Part shown: piece after piece, positions 26,527-36,393 of the stretch
Layout: the number at the start of each line of letters is the position of its first letter
Position numbering within the stretch: the first letter of the stretch is position 1
DNA from: Drechmeria coniospora
Lineage: Eukaryota; Ascomycota; Sordariomycetes; Hypocreales; Ophiocordycipitaceae
Assembly (NCBI RefSeq): GCF_001625195.1
Contig: NC_054389.1
Coordinates: forward strand, 1,240,001-1,304,000
DNA: 64,000 nucleotides
Reading direction: 5' to 3'
The notes under the pieces: generated by a model
The model's database searches: none
What the model was told of the DNA's origin: nothing
Seen by the model: the letters and a program-made list of their open reading frames with translations, nothing else
Made by a program: the position numbers and the translations under genes

Positions 26527-27873
26527 ATGTCCATATTTTCTCACATCAGGAAGAGTCGGCAGCAGGCCAAGGAGCACAGTGCCATGGTGGCCGAACGGAG
26601 GAAAAAGGAGGAGGAGGAAAAGGTGCCGTACAAGCATGTGCCCACGCATGCCGCCACCGACGCCATTGCCAGCGCTCCGCCGGGCTGGAGAGAAGCAGAT
26701 CGACCGCGGATCCTCGAGCACAACCGGCGGAGAAGCGCCATGGCGGCCAGCGGCCACCACATGAACATGCCCGGTGCGCCTCGGGTTGGCAGCAGCCTCT
26801 CTCACGTCTCCTACCCCGGCGATGGCGCCGACCCGGTCGCTCGCTTTCCGAGGACGTACAGCTACAGTGGCATCTCGTCCCCGTCACAACGTAGCCAAGA
26901 GGTCGTCTACTCGGTTCACGATGGCTACTACCTGCAGCCGGCATCGTGGAAGGGCAAGGAGATTTGCAGAGGGGTGGACTCGCCGCAGCGAATCAGCCCA
27001 TGCCCTAGCAAAGGTTGGTCAACGACAGCCACGCCGTCATCTCTCGCTTTTCCATTGCCTGACTTGCAGCACCATGGTGGAACAGGAGAGCCGTCGCCGG
27101 TGGATAGCTCGACCGGCTCGAGCAGCTCCCAAGATGACCTCGAGATCAAGCCTACCCATCCAGCGGTGCCACCGACGGAATCGGTCCATCGACTGCATCC
27201 GAGCCATCGCCGTCGAATATCCGACGGTGCTTCGGACAAGCCAGCCTCCGCGAGGCCTCCTCCGCCTGCCTGCTACGGCCAAGATTCTCGCCCCCCTCCC
27301 TCGATGAGGGGATTCGCCTCCATCAACCGGGTGGCGGCGACGCCAACCATGCACATCGGTGCCCTGCCTCCGACGACGAGCATACCCTCTCCTACGTCGT
27401 GGAAGCAACCGAGCATGGATGGCCCATGCCAATCGAGCATGAACCCAAAGAACACACGCGCCTGCTCTGCCACCACGCTACCCGGTCTCGCCTCGGTAGC
27501 GGTGGCAACCCCGGATGTCGGCTGGTCCGTCGGTGCACCGTCCGAACCTGGCGCCACACGATCCAGAAATTCGTCGGTGAGTCGGCGCGATCCGGTGAAA
27601 AGAAGGGCCACGGACGAGCCCGCCGAGAAGACGACTCGATTCTCTGCTCCGGAGCGCACCATGCCCACCGGCGTGGAGCCGCGGTGTCGAGATGGCCCAA
27701 CACCACCGAGCGCGCCGGGCGAAGGGATACTCAACGCATTTCCCGAACCAGCGGCAGTGGATGGTTCGTTTTTATCATCGAGCAGCAAGAGCAAGAAGCT
27801 GTCCAAGAGGGAGGGGAAGCTGGTCAAGAGGAGCCGGTGGTTGAGTTCCAAAGCCTCGGCCGTCGCTGTATGA
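26527..27873 (+). CDS. Fungal conserved protein of unknown function, probably disordered
   Basis: A single exon of 448 aa. The N-terminal about 70 residues are the most constrained-looking part: MSIFSHIRKSRQQAKEH, a charged helix (AERRKKEEEEKVPYKHVP), THAATDAIASAPPGW and a basic NRRRSAM stretch. I believe this block is shared by many filamentous ascomycetes, but cannot search. The rest is rich in Ser, Pro, Thr and Arg without globular motifs, and the last 40 residues are Ser/Lys-rich (SSSSKSKKLSKREGKL). No signal peptide, membrane segment or enzyme motif is visible. It could be a regulatory or scaffold protein; no function is claimed. The start is supported by the conserved-looking N-terminus and the CT-rich leader. 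Confidence 0.8.
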   Translation: MSIFSHIRKSRQQAKEHSAMVAERRKKEEEEKVPYKHVPTHAATDAIASAPPGWREADRPRILEHNRRRSAMAASGHHMNMPGAPRVGSSLSHVSYPGDGADPVARFPRTYSYSGISSPSQRSQEVVYSVHDGYYLQPASWKGKEICRGVDSPQRISPCPSKGWSTTATPSSLAFPLPDLQHHGGTGEPSPVDSSTGSSSSQDDLEIKPTHPAVPPTESVHRLHPSHRRRISDGASDKPASARPPPPACYGQDSRPPPSMRGFASINRVAATPTMHIGALPPTTSIPSPTSWKQPSMDGPCQSSMNPKNTRACSATTLPGLASVAVATPDVGWSVGAPSEPGATRSRNSSVSRRDPVKRRATDEPAEKTTRFSAPERTMPTGVEPRCRDGPTPPSAPGEGILNAFPEPAAVDGSFLSSSSKSKKLSKREGKLVKRSRWLSSKASAVAV

Positions 27874-28795
27874 CTTTTGCGCATTTGTCCATTCGCCTCT
27901 CTTTTGGCCTTTCACAAGGCCGTGCCTGGAAGCTTGGCCAAGGAATGCCGAGTTGGCAGCTCATGGATCCCTTTTGCTGACCAATCTTTTCGTCATGGCG
28001 CCTCGGGAGACATGAACAGGAGCCGCCTGTTTGGGGGGGGGGGGCTCCCTTTTTCTTTTCTGCCGCCGTAGTGAGACGGATCCGATTTTTACATTTGACA
28101 CTTGGCATGGCAACGAATAGATGAGTAGATACTGTACGGTTCGTCTACACGGCTGTACTGTAGAGAAGGCCAGCAGCATGATGCCGTACTCAAAGTGCAC
28201 CTACTAGTACTGTAGTGCTGTTCTGACTCACAGTGTACGTACAGTATTGCAGGGTCTTACAGTACGTCCAGTCTGCTGCAGATACTTGTACTTTTTATTT
28301 CGCACATGCATACGTGCAGTGTGCATCTATCGCACGAGTAACGAAAACGGTACAGCAAGTAAGATGGTGCAAGCGTACTTGAATGCACTCTAGAATGAAT
28401 CCTAATTATTGTTACCATGTTGTGCCGGAGGTGTCGTCAATTGCGTCAGTGGTCAGGGGTAGGTCCCACGTTGAAGTGGTGGTGCCTGTCCAAAGTCCCC
28501 TGCCGCCGCGTGCGCCACAGTTTCTCTCTGTAGCAGTTACGTATTAGTACTTAGTCGATGAATTCACATGACATGTGGCTTCGCCAACTTCACCATTGGC
28601 GCTCAACTTCTCTGCCTCGTCAGGCTCCCTCGCAAAGAATTTATCAATACAAAAGGCCGCTCACTCGTTCTCTCATCCCCGGGTCTTTGCCTGGATTACA
28701 AAATTAATCAAACCTTTTCTCGCACATAAAGCCCGAGAGAGCGAGCGCCTTGACGAAACCCCGGAGAGCCAGTCAGGCTCGTCCCGGTGCCGGAG
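27874..28795. repeat. Intergenic with GTAC-rich stretch
   Basis: 28033-28044 is a poly-G tract. 28120-28400 is a moderate GTAC-rich island. 28560-28795 looks like the promoter and leader of ALG5. No gene is supported. Confidence 0.6.
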
Positions 28796-30214
28796 ATGGA
28801 TCAGCTTGCCGATCTCGGGGCTCGCTTCGTCGGGCCCTTGCTCGCATGGGTTGACGCGGCGCCGTGGCATGTCTTTGTCGTCTTGTTCATGGCCCTCGTC
28901 CCGCTCGGACTGCTCTCCGTATGATCTCTCGCCGTCGACTCTTGGACCACGTCCACTTGCTGACGCCTCGCACCCTCACAGCTCTACCTGCTCCTCCGCG
29001 TCATCGCCCCCAAGCCGCGGCCTGCCTTTCCGTCGGAGAAGACGTACGTCACGTCCAGTCCGTCCGGGACGCCGACGGCCCCGAGGCAGCTTCCGTGCTG
29101 GTACGACCGCTGGCTGGCCGAACGCCGTCTCGACGAGCCGCAGGACCCGCGAGACCAAGTCCACCGCGGATACCCTGCCAGCACGGACATCAGCTCCATC
29201 GAGCCTGCCGAGGTCCGCCTCAGCGTCGTTTTCCCGGCCTACGACGAGGAGGATCGGATCCTGCCCACGCTCGAGGAGGCTGTCGCCTACCTCGACGAGC
29301 ACGTCGGCCGGTCCAAGAGCCTCCCGGCCTCGGGCAGCCCTGCGATACGACGTCACACGCGCAACTACTCGAACGGTTCCGAACCGAACCTCGACCTCGG
29401 CGGATACGAGATCCTCATCATCAACGACGGTAGCCGCGACAGAACTGTCGATGTCGCCCTCGATTTTGCCAACAAGCACGAGCTCCACGACATCCTGCGC
29501 GTCGTGACCCTCGCCCAGAACAGGGGCAAGGGTGGCGGCGTGACGCATGGGCTGCGTCACGTCAGGGGCGAGTACGTCCTCTTCGCCGACGCCGACGGAG
29601 CCTCGCGCTTCAGCGACGTCGCCAAGCTGATCGAGGGCTGCGAGGAGGTCGTCGACGGCTCGCACCGAGGCGTCGCCATCGGCAGCCGCGCCCACCTCGT
29701 CGGCAGCGAGGCCGTCGTCAAGGTCCGTCGTCCCTCCCCTCCCCTCCGCCGCCTTCACCCGCCACTGCGCAAGTGTCTGACAAGGCGACGCTGACCGACA
29801 TGTCTCTGCAAGCGATCGGCGCTGCGAAACTTCCTCATGCGCTCCTTTCACCTAGTCCTCACCATCCTCACTCCGCCGGCCACGTCGCGCATCCGCGACA
29901 CCCAGTGCGGCTTCAAGCTCTTTTCGCGTTCCGCTCTCCCCCACATAGTCCCGTACATGCACACCGAAGGTTGGATCTTCGACATCGAGATGCTCATGCT
30001 CGCCGAATCGGCCCCGGCCACGCCAGTCCTGAGCAGCGACGGCACCGTCATCGGTGAGAGCCCCGGCATCAAAGTTGCCGAGGTTCCCATCCAGTGGCAC
30101 GAGGTCGGCGGCAGCAAGCTCAACGTCATTCAGGACAGCCTTAAGATGGCCCTCGGCCTCGCCGTCCTGCGTGCGAGCTGGATGTTGGGCGTCTACCGTC
30201 GCCGCTTGACCTGA
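28796..30214 (+). CDS. alg5: Dolichyl-phosphate beta-glucosyltransferase ALG5
   Basis: Exons 28796-28918, 28982-29722 and 29813-30214 are all in phase 0 and give 421 aa. A single N-terminal membrane anchor (about residues 24-48, HVFVVLFMALVPLGLLSLYL) is followed by a GT2 glycosyltransferase domain: LSVVFPAYDEEDRI, ILIINDGSRD, LAQNRGKGGGV, YVLFADADGASRF and, in exon 3, RDTQCGFKLFSR, GWIFDIEML and PIQWHEVGGSKLN. ALG5 makes dolichyl-phosphate-glucose from UDP-glucose on the cytosolic face of the ER, the donor for the last three glucoses of the N-glycan precursor. The order of motifs separates it from DPM1. A Ser/Asn-rich insert (residues about 175-198) sits inside the domain. Confidence 0.95.
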
Positions 30215-30584
30215 GAGCCCGTCCCCTCTGTTCGTGTGTTCGTGGGGCGATGAGAAGCCGAGATGGGTGGGCCATGGGCCCATGGCCACGCGACATTCCG
30301 ATCATGGCCATGCCGTAGGTAGGCATGCGCCTGGTAGAGACACGGCCATCGTTGACGCGTGCGAATCCGGATGCCGGGCACGTTCACCACTACCTAGCAG
30401 CGAGGACGCTGACGGAAACTGCATTGATATCCGGCACTCCCCCTACTTTCCTAGTTACAGCGTTGTAAATTGAATTGAATCCTGAGTGCCGAGTCTACCT
30501 GCTCCCGTCTTCATCTCTGAATCCTCCCACTTCCAAGCCAAGAGCCGAGGCCTGCTTCACGGCGTATGATCGATTCGATACTGA
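30215..30584. other. Convergent 3' regions, no gene
   Basis: About 370 bases between the ALG5 stop and the stop of the small secreted protein. Nothing notable is seen, but G/C content begins to drop here. Confidence 0.55.
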
Positions 30585-31133
30585 CTAGCCATCTACGCAA
30601 ACGTTCAAGAACACGTGCTTGACGCCACTCAGACGGCTCTGAAACTCTTGGTACTGTTGGCGAATGACATTCTTCGGCTCGACCTGGACGTCGTACGTAA
30701 CAAGCCTATCGTCAATGGCCTGGTAGACATCCGAGATGGATCCGCCATAGGCGTCGAAGAGCTGTTGAATTTCTCTGCAGTCACAGGCCTCCACGATGGA
30801 GAACCAGGTTTCATCCAGAGTGTTGAGAACGAGCCTGCCCTTTTCTAGCAGAACGGGCTTGGTCAAGGCCTTGAGCGCAACGGAGTCGTCGTATCCGAGC
30901 GTGCTGGCCTCCAACATCTTTTCCGTGCTCTGCTTGACAGACAAGACAAACTCATTCATGAAGCCCAAGAGAGTGCTATTTGTGCCCTGGAAGGGGCTGG
31001 TTTTCTCAATATGGAGCTGCATTCCGGAGTCGATGCTGGCCAGGGCATTTCTGAAGATGCTTAAGCTGCCCGAATCAGGAATGCTAGCAGAGGAAGCGAT
31101 TGTAGCGAAGATGATGGCGTTTGTGAACTTCAT
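30585..31133 (-). CDS. Small secreted protein, paralogue A
   Basis: A single exon of 182 aa. It begins MKFTNAIIFATIASSASIP, a good signal peptide ending near residue 16-18. The mature part is mostly predicted helix and has only three Cys (EACDC and NVC near the end). It aligns along its whole length with the protein at 32859-33524: shared MKFT.AIIFAT.AS start, LLEKGRLVLN versus LLDRGRTVLN, the Cys-pair region, a YQAIDDRLVTY versus YKAVDSRLVSY block, and a final Q.F-to-Cys stretch. The helical pattern recalls fungal hydrophobic-surface-binding (HsbA-like) secreted proteins, but this is weak. Codon third positions are A/T-richer than in neighbouring housekeeping genes. Effector or cell-surface roles are possible and untested. 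Confidence 0.75.
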   Translation of the reverse strand: MKFTNAIIFATIASSASIPDSGSLSIFRNALASIDSGMQLHIEKTSPFQGTNSTLLGFMNEFVLSVKQSTEKMLEASTLGYDDSVALKALTKPVLLEKGRLVLNTLDETWFSIVEACDCREIQQLFDAYGGSISDVYQAIDDRLVTYDVQVEPKNVIRQQYQEFQSRLSGVKHVFLNVCVDG

Positions 31134-32858
31134 TGTAAAAGATGTTAAGAGAAGAGAGTACTGTACAATGATGATAATGATTACCGTGCCAAGTACAGAT
31201 ATCGTTTGCAGAATAATGAATCCGTTTCGAGGGTCGCATGCCTACTTAAGCCCAGACTTGTTCAGAACTGCGTCCCTACAGTGCCCAGTACTTGCAGCAC
31301 ATGCACAGCAACACTAGGAATCCATGTACCGATATAGACCTAGGGTAATACTGTAGGGATAATTGTTTCCATTGCGTACGCGCAAATACTTTACATGCCT
31401 GCAAAATAATCGAGTACGTAACAACTACGTGTACTGTACAGTACAAGTAAGTATACAGTAGGATTTGGCATTTCAATCACGGTACTCCGTACTCCGTACT
31501 GTCCTGTTAATCTTTTATGTGGTATCTGTATCTGTTTTGGGATGGTCCTAACATCTTGTATGTAATTACTGGATACAGAGTATTAATGCTTGTAATTGGT
31601 TTCTTTCTATATCTTCTTGTAGGTGTACACTTTATAGTAGTTGTGCAAGTACTTACAGTCCTGACAAGTAAGTACGGGGCACGTACAAGTGGTATGCATA
31701 ACGTAAGTTATTCGATCATGTAATACTCCGTATAACCCACTGAATCCTCTGCCCACTTTACCAAACAAAATAACTCGTCTCATCTTGCCGCTCATTCGCG
31801 GCCTGGTACAAGATTCAAAGGGCCAACACATGTAGTTCTGAGATGGGAAAAGGGCTGTTGGATATCATTCCCACAGGACACAACTTAGTGCCCATGGGCT
31901 CTAGAACGACGGTGACTTTGCGCGCTTAGTAAAGGACGGGCATGGTATTAATCTCTTGGAGCTTGACAGCTTCCGTATCACCGAGTAGGCGTCATGTCTT
32001 GACCCGTCGGCCGATGTTCTCAACTTAAAGAACAAAACGTTTGAACGAGGTCTGGTGGGATTTTTTTGCTTGAATTCTCAAAATTCCTCATTTTCCTACA
32101 TTGTATCATGATCATCGACGTGGAGTGGTCATTGTGCTGCGTCCGGAACGAAATAAGAACTACGTTTTAAGCGGAAGCGACCGAGGCGAATAGGAAGGGA
32201 ATTCTGAAGTGCATTCATCACGAAGGATGGTAGACTTGGAAGCAGAGATGGCTCAACAATGGTCAGAAAGGAAGTTATGAACCATCTGAGAACATATCCT
32301 TTTTATGTTCTTCCCCTTGTGAATGCACTTCGAGGGCTGTCATGTGTGCGCCTATACCCCTGGCTTCGTTGCAAAGCAGCCAGCGAAACCGTCGACGTAC
32401 ATGTACACGGGAGGGATAAAGGAGCGTCGCCCAAGCCGACGGCAAGATCCCTCGCTCGACTTCCCCGGCGACTAGTCATAATCTGAAATCTGGTTTCTTT
32501 CCCTCGATTACATTTGGCTTCAGCTCATTGTATGGAAGGAGCCGTTGATGACAGTCAAATATTTAAATCTCTCATGAAATGAACATGATGCTTTGCGCAC
32601 TTTGGCACGACTTGGGCTGCCATGTAGCGTTTTGGTGCACATGTCGCAGATGCAGTATTCCCTTCTTCCTCACGCCGTTCATGTGCATACGAGCATTTAA
32701 GCGCACGGAGTACAGGAGCCAAACATGCTGTGTGGAATTGCCATGTATCCGAACCCTAAGTACAGTATCCTTCTGTGAAGAATTCGTCTTGGGATTCCAT
32801 GAGAATATACTTGCAGGCGTCATCTAAATATTCCGGGACACTCAAACTAAGTCTCAAA
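31134..32858. repeat. Gene-free region between the two secreted-protein paralogues
   Basis: 31140-31740 is GTAC-rich and otherwise A/T-rich. 31740-32858 is low-G/C unique sequence with no open frame over 85 aa. I looked for a decayed third paralogue (the MKFT start or the LVLN block) and saw none. Confidence 0.6.
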
Positions 32859-33524
32859 CTAAGTGTCTCTCTTCTCCACAACATTGTACTCCAATCGACC
32901 GGATGCGCAGCTGGGCAAGAATTTCTGCTTCATGTCACCCAAGTAGCTGTTGAAATCTTCGTACTGAATCTTTAGGATACGTTTCGGCTCATTCCTGGCC
33001 TCCGTAGAGCCAACAGCATAGTAGCTCACCAGCCTGGAGTCAACAGCCTTATAGAATGCGTCGATGCATTCGCCAAAGAGGTTGAGAACTTGGTTAATAT
33101 AGCAGCAATTTTCGGCGGCTATAATAGATGCCATTTTGGTTTCCAGAGGATTCAAAACGGTCCTGCCCCTGTCTAGCAGGATAAGTTCGGAAACCTGCGT
33201 AAGGCTTTTGGCATCGTCAAGTCCAAGCTTAGGAGCGGTTGTGTTAGCAATCTTCAGCATGCTATCATAGATAGACATCTGAAATGTAAGAAACATATTG
33301 GTAAGACTGCCACTCTCGCTGCTAAAAGCATTTGTTTGCCTTGAGAGAATTTTCATCCTGGAGTGGATATGCATTACGGCCTCCTTGACGACGGCATAGT
33401 TGCTTGATTCGGAAACGCCAGCAGAGGCGACCTCGGGGGGAGCGACAGTAGGGGGAGCCACCGTGGGGGAAGCGACCGTAACGGAGGCGACCGTGGCGAA
33501 TATGATGGCGCTGGTGAACTTCAT
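32859..33524 (-). CDS. Small secreted protein, paralogue B
   Basis: A single exon of 221 aa from the ATG at 33524. The frame also has an ATG at 33596, but the downstream one gives the signal peptide MKFTSAIIFATVASVTVASP that matches paralogue A, so it is preferred. A short Pro/Val repeat (TVAPPTVAPPEVA) follows the signal peptide and is absent from paralogue A. The body is helical and Cys-poor (ENCCYI, GECI, LPSCAS). A C-terminal tail (GRLEYNVVEKRDT) extends past the end of paralogue A. Same orientation as A and 1.7 kb away, so a tandem duplication is likely. Function unknown; secretion is inferred from the leader. Confidence 0.75.
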   Translation of the reverse strand: MKFTSAIIFATVASVTVASPTVAPPTVAPPEVASAGVSESSNYAVVKEAVMHIHSRMKILSRQTNAFSSESGSLTNMFLTFQMSIYDSMLKIANTTAPKLGLDDAKSLTQVSELILLDRGRTVLNPLETKMASIIAAENCCYINQVLNLFGECIDAFYKAVDSRLVSYYAVGSTEARNEPKRILKIQYEDFNSYLGDMKQKFLPSCASGRLEYNVVEKRDT

Positions 33525-34242
33525 TGTCAAGGGTAGCCGATTGAAAAGCAGGTACTTGCACAATTTCGGGAAGAAAGATATAGTTTTTCTCTGCAAGTGG
33601 TTAAAGGATCATACTTATATACTTGCATGTATACCGTCCTTACTTGTACTTACAGTACTCACTCGTCCTGGCCAATCCAAGAGTTGTGCTTACTTACTGT
33701 TGAAGTCCTGTCAGTTCAGCAAGCCAAGTGCTCGGAACCATGACAAATCCCTCGCAGAAACATGTTCCAGAGCCCTAGTAGTGGACACAGGACCGTTGGT
33801 TGGCAAATTTAGGACAGCTTATTCAGGTGTACAGAATACGTAATGGCAAATATTGCTGCCAACTGTCCAAGTACGGAGGGCATGCATTCCACTTATTTAA
33901 GTGTATAGTATAGTGTAAGTACTTAAGTAAGTAATACTCCGTACACCTACTTAGTTGTACTGCACAACCACAGCACTTGCACTTACAGTATACTTGGGCG
34001 TGTGCAGAGCTTACATGTACTCCGTACGAGTACTTGCAGTATGTATTATTAGTTCTGACCTGGCATGTTCGAATGGTACGTAGCCGTAAGTGGGACAGGC
34101 GATTCAATCTTGGGAAGTGCATACTTGGGCAAGGAAACATACAGTATTGGCAATGCGGAGTACGCCGTAAGTAGGTGTGCATGTTCTCGGTACCGTACTT
34201 GCACAGTATATTACAAGTAATATAGTCTACTTGCACTCCGTA

Positions 34243-34337
34243 CAGTCAGTTGACAATAGCGATGATTCAGTTTACAACTACTTACTGTAGGTAGCACCAC
34301 TCCTGCAAACTGCATCGACATTGTTGCCATCCCACTG
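34243..34337 (-). mobile_element. Tc1/mariner-like MITE flanked by TA
   Basis: A 95-bp element bounded on both sides by TA (34241-34242, 34338-34339). One end reads CAGTCAGTTGACAATAGCGA then TGATTCAG; the other, on the minus strand, reads CAGTGGGATGGCAACAATGT then CGATGCAG. The two ends are imperfect inverted repeats of each other (CAGT...GRTGACAA/GGCAA...GATTCA). CAGT termini with a TA duplication are the signature of Tc1/mariner elements. It has no coding capacity and would need a transposase from elsewhere. Confidence 0.7.
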
Positions 34338-35266
34338 TATATGGATTCGACTGTAAGTACAGTATGCATGAAGTACGTGTTATACGTTGTGAAAGTGGCC
34401 AGCCAGAGTCGTAAGTGAACGGCATACTGTACACCTAGCATAACCCTAACAGCAGCCTTCCGTTGCCGTGTTCTATTCTGGTATTCTCTTGGGTCGTGAT
34501 TGTCCTATCGATATTCAAGGACGCCGAGTACTGTAGTGTAAAGGGTTCTACTTTCTTGCCAACCGTCTACTTAGAGTACTGTAGGCTCCTAGCCAACGCT
34601 CTAACCGGATGAGGCAATGAAGACCAGGTGCCATTATACTACGCCTTCAGCGTGGCTCTCAAGCTTTCCGAGCAACACAAAGCTATCATACCCAGTGATG
34701 ATGGAATCAAAACGAAACCCTCCCAGTTTCGACTTGGGGCCGATAATAGCGGCGGCAATTGAAAGAAAAAGTATATGTAATACTCTGTAGCCAAGTGGAT
34801 GTCGGACCGTTACCTGTCATATCAATTCGACATAAGTACAAGTTATTACAGTACATGTACTCCGTACACCTACTTAGTATTACTCTACTTGTTCGTAGAA
34901 GTGCTTACGGAGTACTCCGTACTCATCCAACATTCACCTACTTACTTACAGTAAGTACTTACTGCAAGTGCACTGTACACTCGGTAGTAGTACACCTGCA
35001 CCGTTGGTAATGTACTGTAGCAACGGAAGTATGTACAAGTACTGACACGGAGTACGGAGTACGTAATGTCAAATATTGCTTCCGGTTGTTCCCGTAAATT
35101 CGTGTAACGCTTACAACTAATACTTGCAACCACAACCAAGTATGTACTGTACATGTACAAGTAGTAAGTAGGCCAACTTACTCGTGCAAGTGCAGTAAGT
35201 ACTTATTTGAAAATACTGTACAGTACTTATATGTACTTGCATGCAGTCATGAGTACACATGTAGTT

Positions 35267-35465
35267 GTGACCTGGAAGAGCAATAATTGGAATATTATTG
35301 GGGACATGCACGTATCAGACAAGTACTGTAGGTAGTTGTAGTTGTAGTTGTACTTGCATACTCTATTCCGTACGGAGTACATGTATTGTACGGAGTACTT
35401 GTGACCTGGAAGCGCAAGTATTTAGAAGATTATGGGGGACGTGCCCTTATTAGACAAGTACTGTA
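35267..35465. repeat. Diverged 65-bp direct repeats next to the minisatellite
   Basis: Copy 1 (35267-35330) and copy 2 (35401-35465) both start GTGACCTGGAAG, share ATTATKGGGGACRTGC in the middle, and end AGACAAGTACTGTA. Both are followed by runs of GTAGTTGTA. Together they look like an old about 134-bp tandem duplication. Confidence 0.8.
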
Positions 35466-35690
35466 GTTGTGTAGTTGTATAGTAGTTGCACAGTAGTTGC
35501 ACAGTAGTTGTACAGTAGTTGTACAGTAGCTGTACAGTAGTTGTATAGTAGTTGTACAGTAGTTGTACAGTAGTTGTACAGTAGTTGTACAGTAGTTGTA
35601 TAGTAGTTGTACAGTAGTTGTACAGTACTCCGTAGTTGTACAGTAGTTGTGCTGTAGTTGTGCTGTAGTTGTATAGTAGTTGTATGTATA
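35466..35690. repeat. 11-bp minisatellite
   Basis: About 20 copies of the unit TACAGTAGTTG, with variants TATAGTAGTTG, CACAGTAGTTG, TACAGTAGCTG and TGCTGTAGTTG, and one interruption by TACTCCGTAG. On the minus strand it is open and would encode a Tyr/Asn/Thr/Gln/Leu repeat, which I read as a by-product of the repeat. Confidence 0.95.
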
Positions 35691-36393
35691 ATAATTACTT
35701 GCATGATTGCTGCTTCTTCGTAGTACTTGTACTTAGTACTAGCAACTGTTGTAAGTACAGTAATAACACCTATTGCAAGTATGTACTTGCTCGTGCAACC
35801 TATAAACCTTGTAGTACTAGTTGTACTTACATGGAGGATATTAATCCCATGCATGTACTGTACGAGTTCGTGTGCAGCGTGCACCTTTCGCGCATTCTAC
35901 CCATGTTCATGTTTGCAACGAGCAACTGATACGGTGGTCACAGATGACTGGCTGTACGCGAAAGCGGGCAAATTTGACGACCTGGCCGCGTCGTGGTATT
36001 ACAGAGGCAAGCAAGCCGGTAGTGCTCCCTCATTCCTTAATTATACATGACTTCATCTCGCGCCCGTGGGCCAGACAAGGTTTAATCCCAAGCCGCAGTC
36101 ACCATCGACAAACAGCCTGAACGGATGGTCGTGCTGCCATCGAACTCCCAGACCAACTGCAGCTTCCACTTCGGCCGTTTGTGCGCGTCATCATCTATCT
36201 ATGTACATGGAGTGGCGTTGGCAACCCTCGTCGACGTGGGAGGGGAGGGGAGGGGAGGGGAGCACCAGGATTCATCACGGTCGATGCGGAGCAGCAGGCA
36301 CAGCACGGTGCATATGTCGCTGCAACCTCTCTGCTCCTTCATCGCCCTTGCCCGCGCCAGAGGCCAAGGGACGCAAAGGTGACGGTCGGGTCT

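Larger units (their letters stand above)
33525..36393. repeat. GTAC-rich, minisatellite-bearing gene-free region
   Basis: The longest repeat zone in the window. GTAC words are dense from about 33600 to 35870. It also holds a MITE (34243-34337), a pair of diverged 65-bp direct repeats (35267-35330, 35401-35465) and the 11-bp minisatellite (35466-35690). A 20-base word around ACGTAATGGCAAATATTGCT at 33833 recurs with changes at 35058. 35930-36393 is unique 3' flank of ERG1. No gene is supported. Confidence 0.7.

Noticed and set aside
34585..34640. tRNA-like word on the minus strand (CTCATCCGGTTAGAGCGTTG)
   Set aside because: It resembles a D-arm and A box, but there is no anticodon arm, no B box at the right distance and no acceptor pairing. 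Possibly a tRNA or SINE fragment, not callable.
35450..35884. 144-aa repeat protein of Tyr, Asn, Thr, Gln and Leu on the minus strand
   Set aside because: It is the translation of the 11-bp minisatellite; periodicity of 11 is not a multiple of three, so the frame is open only by composition.
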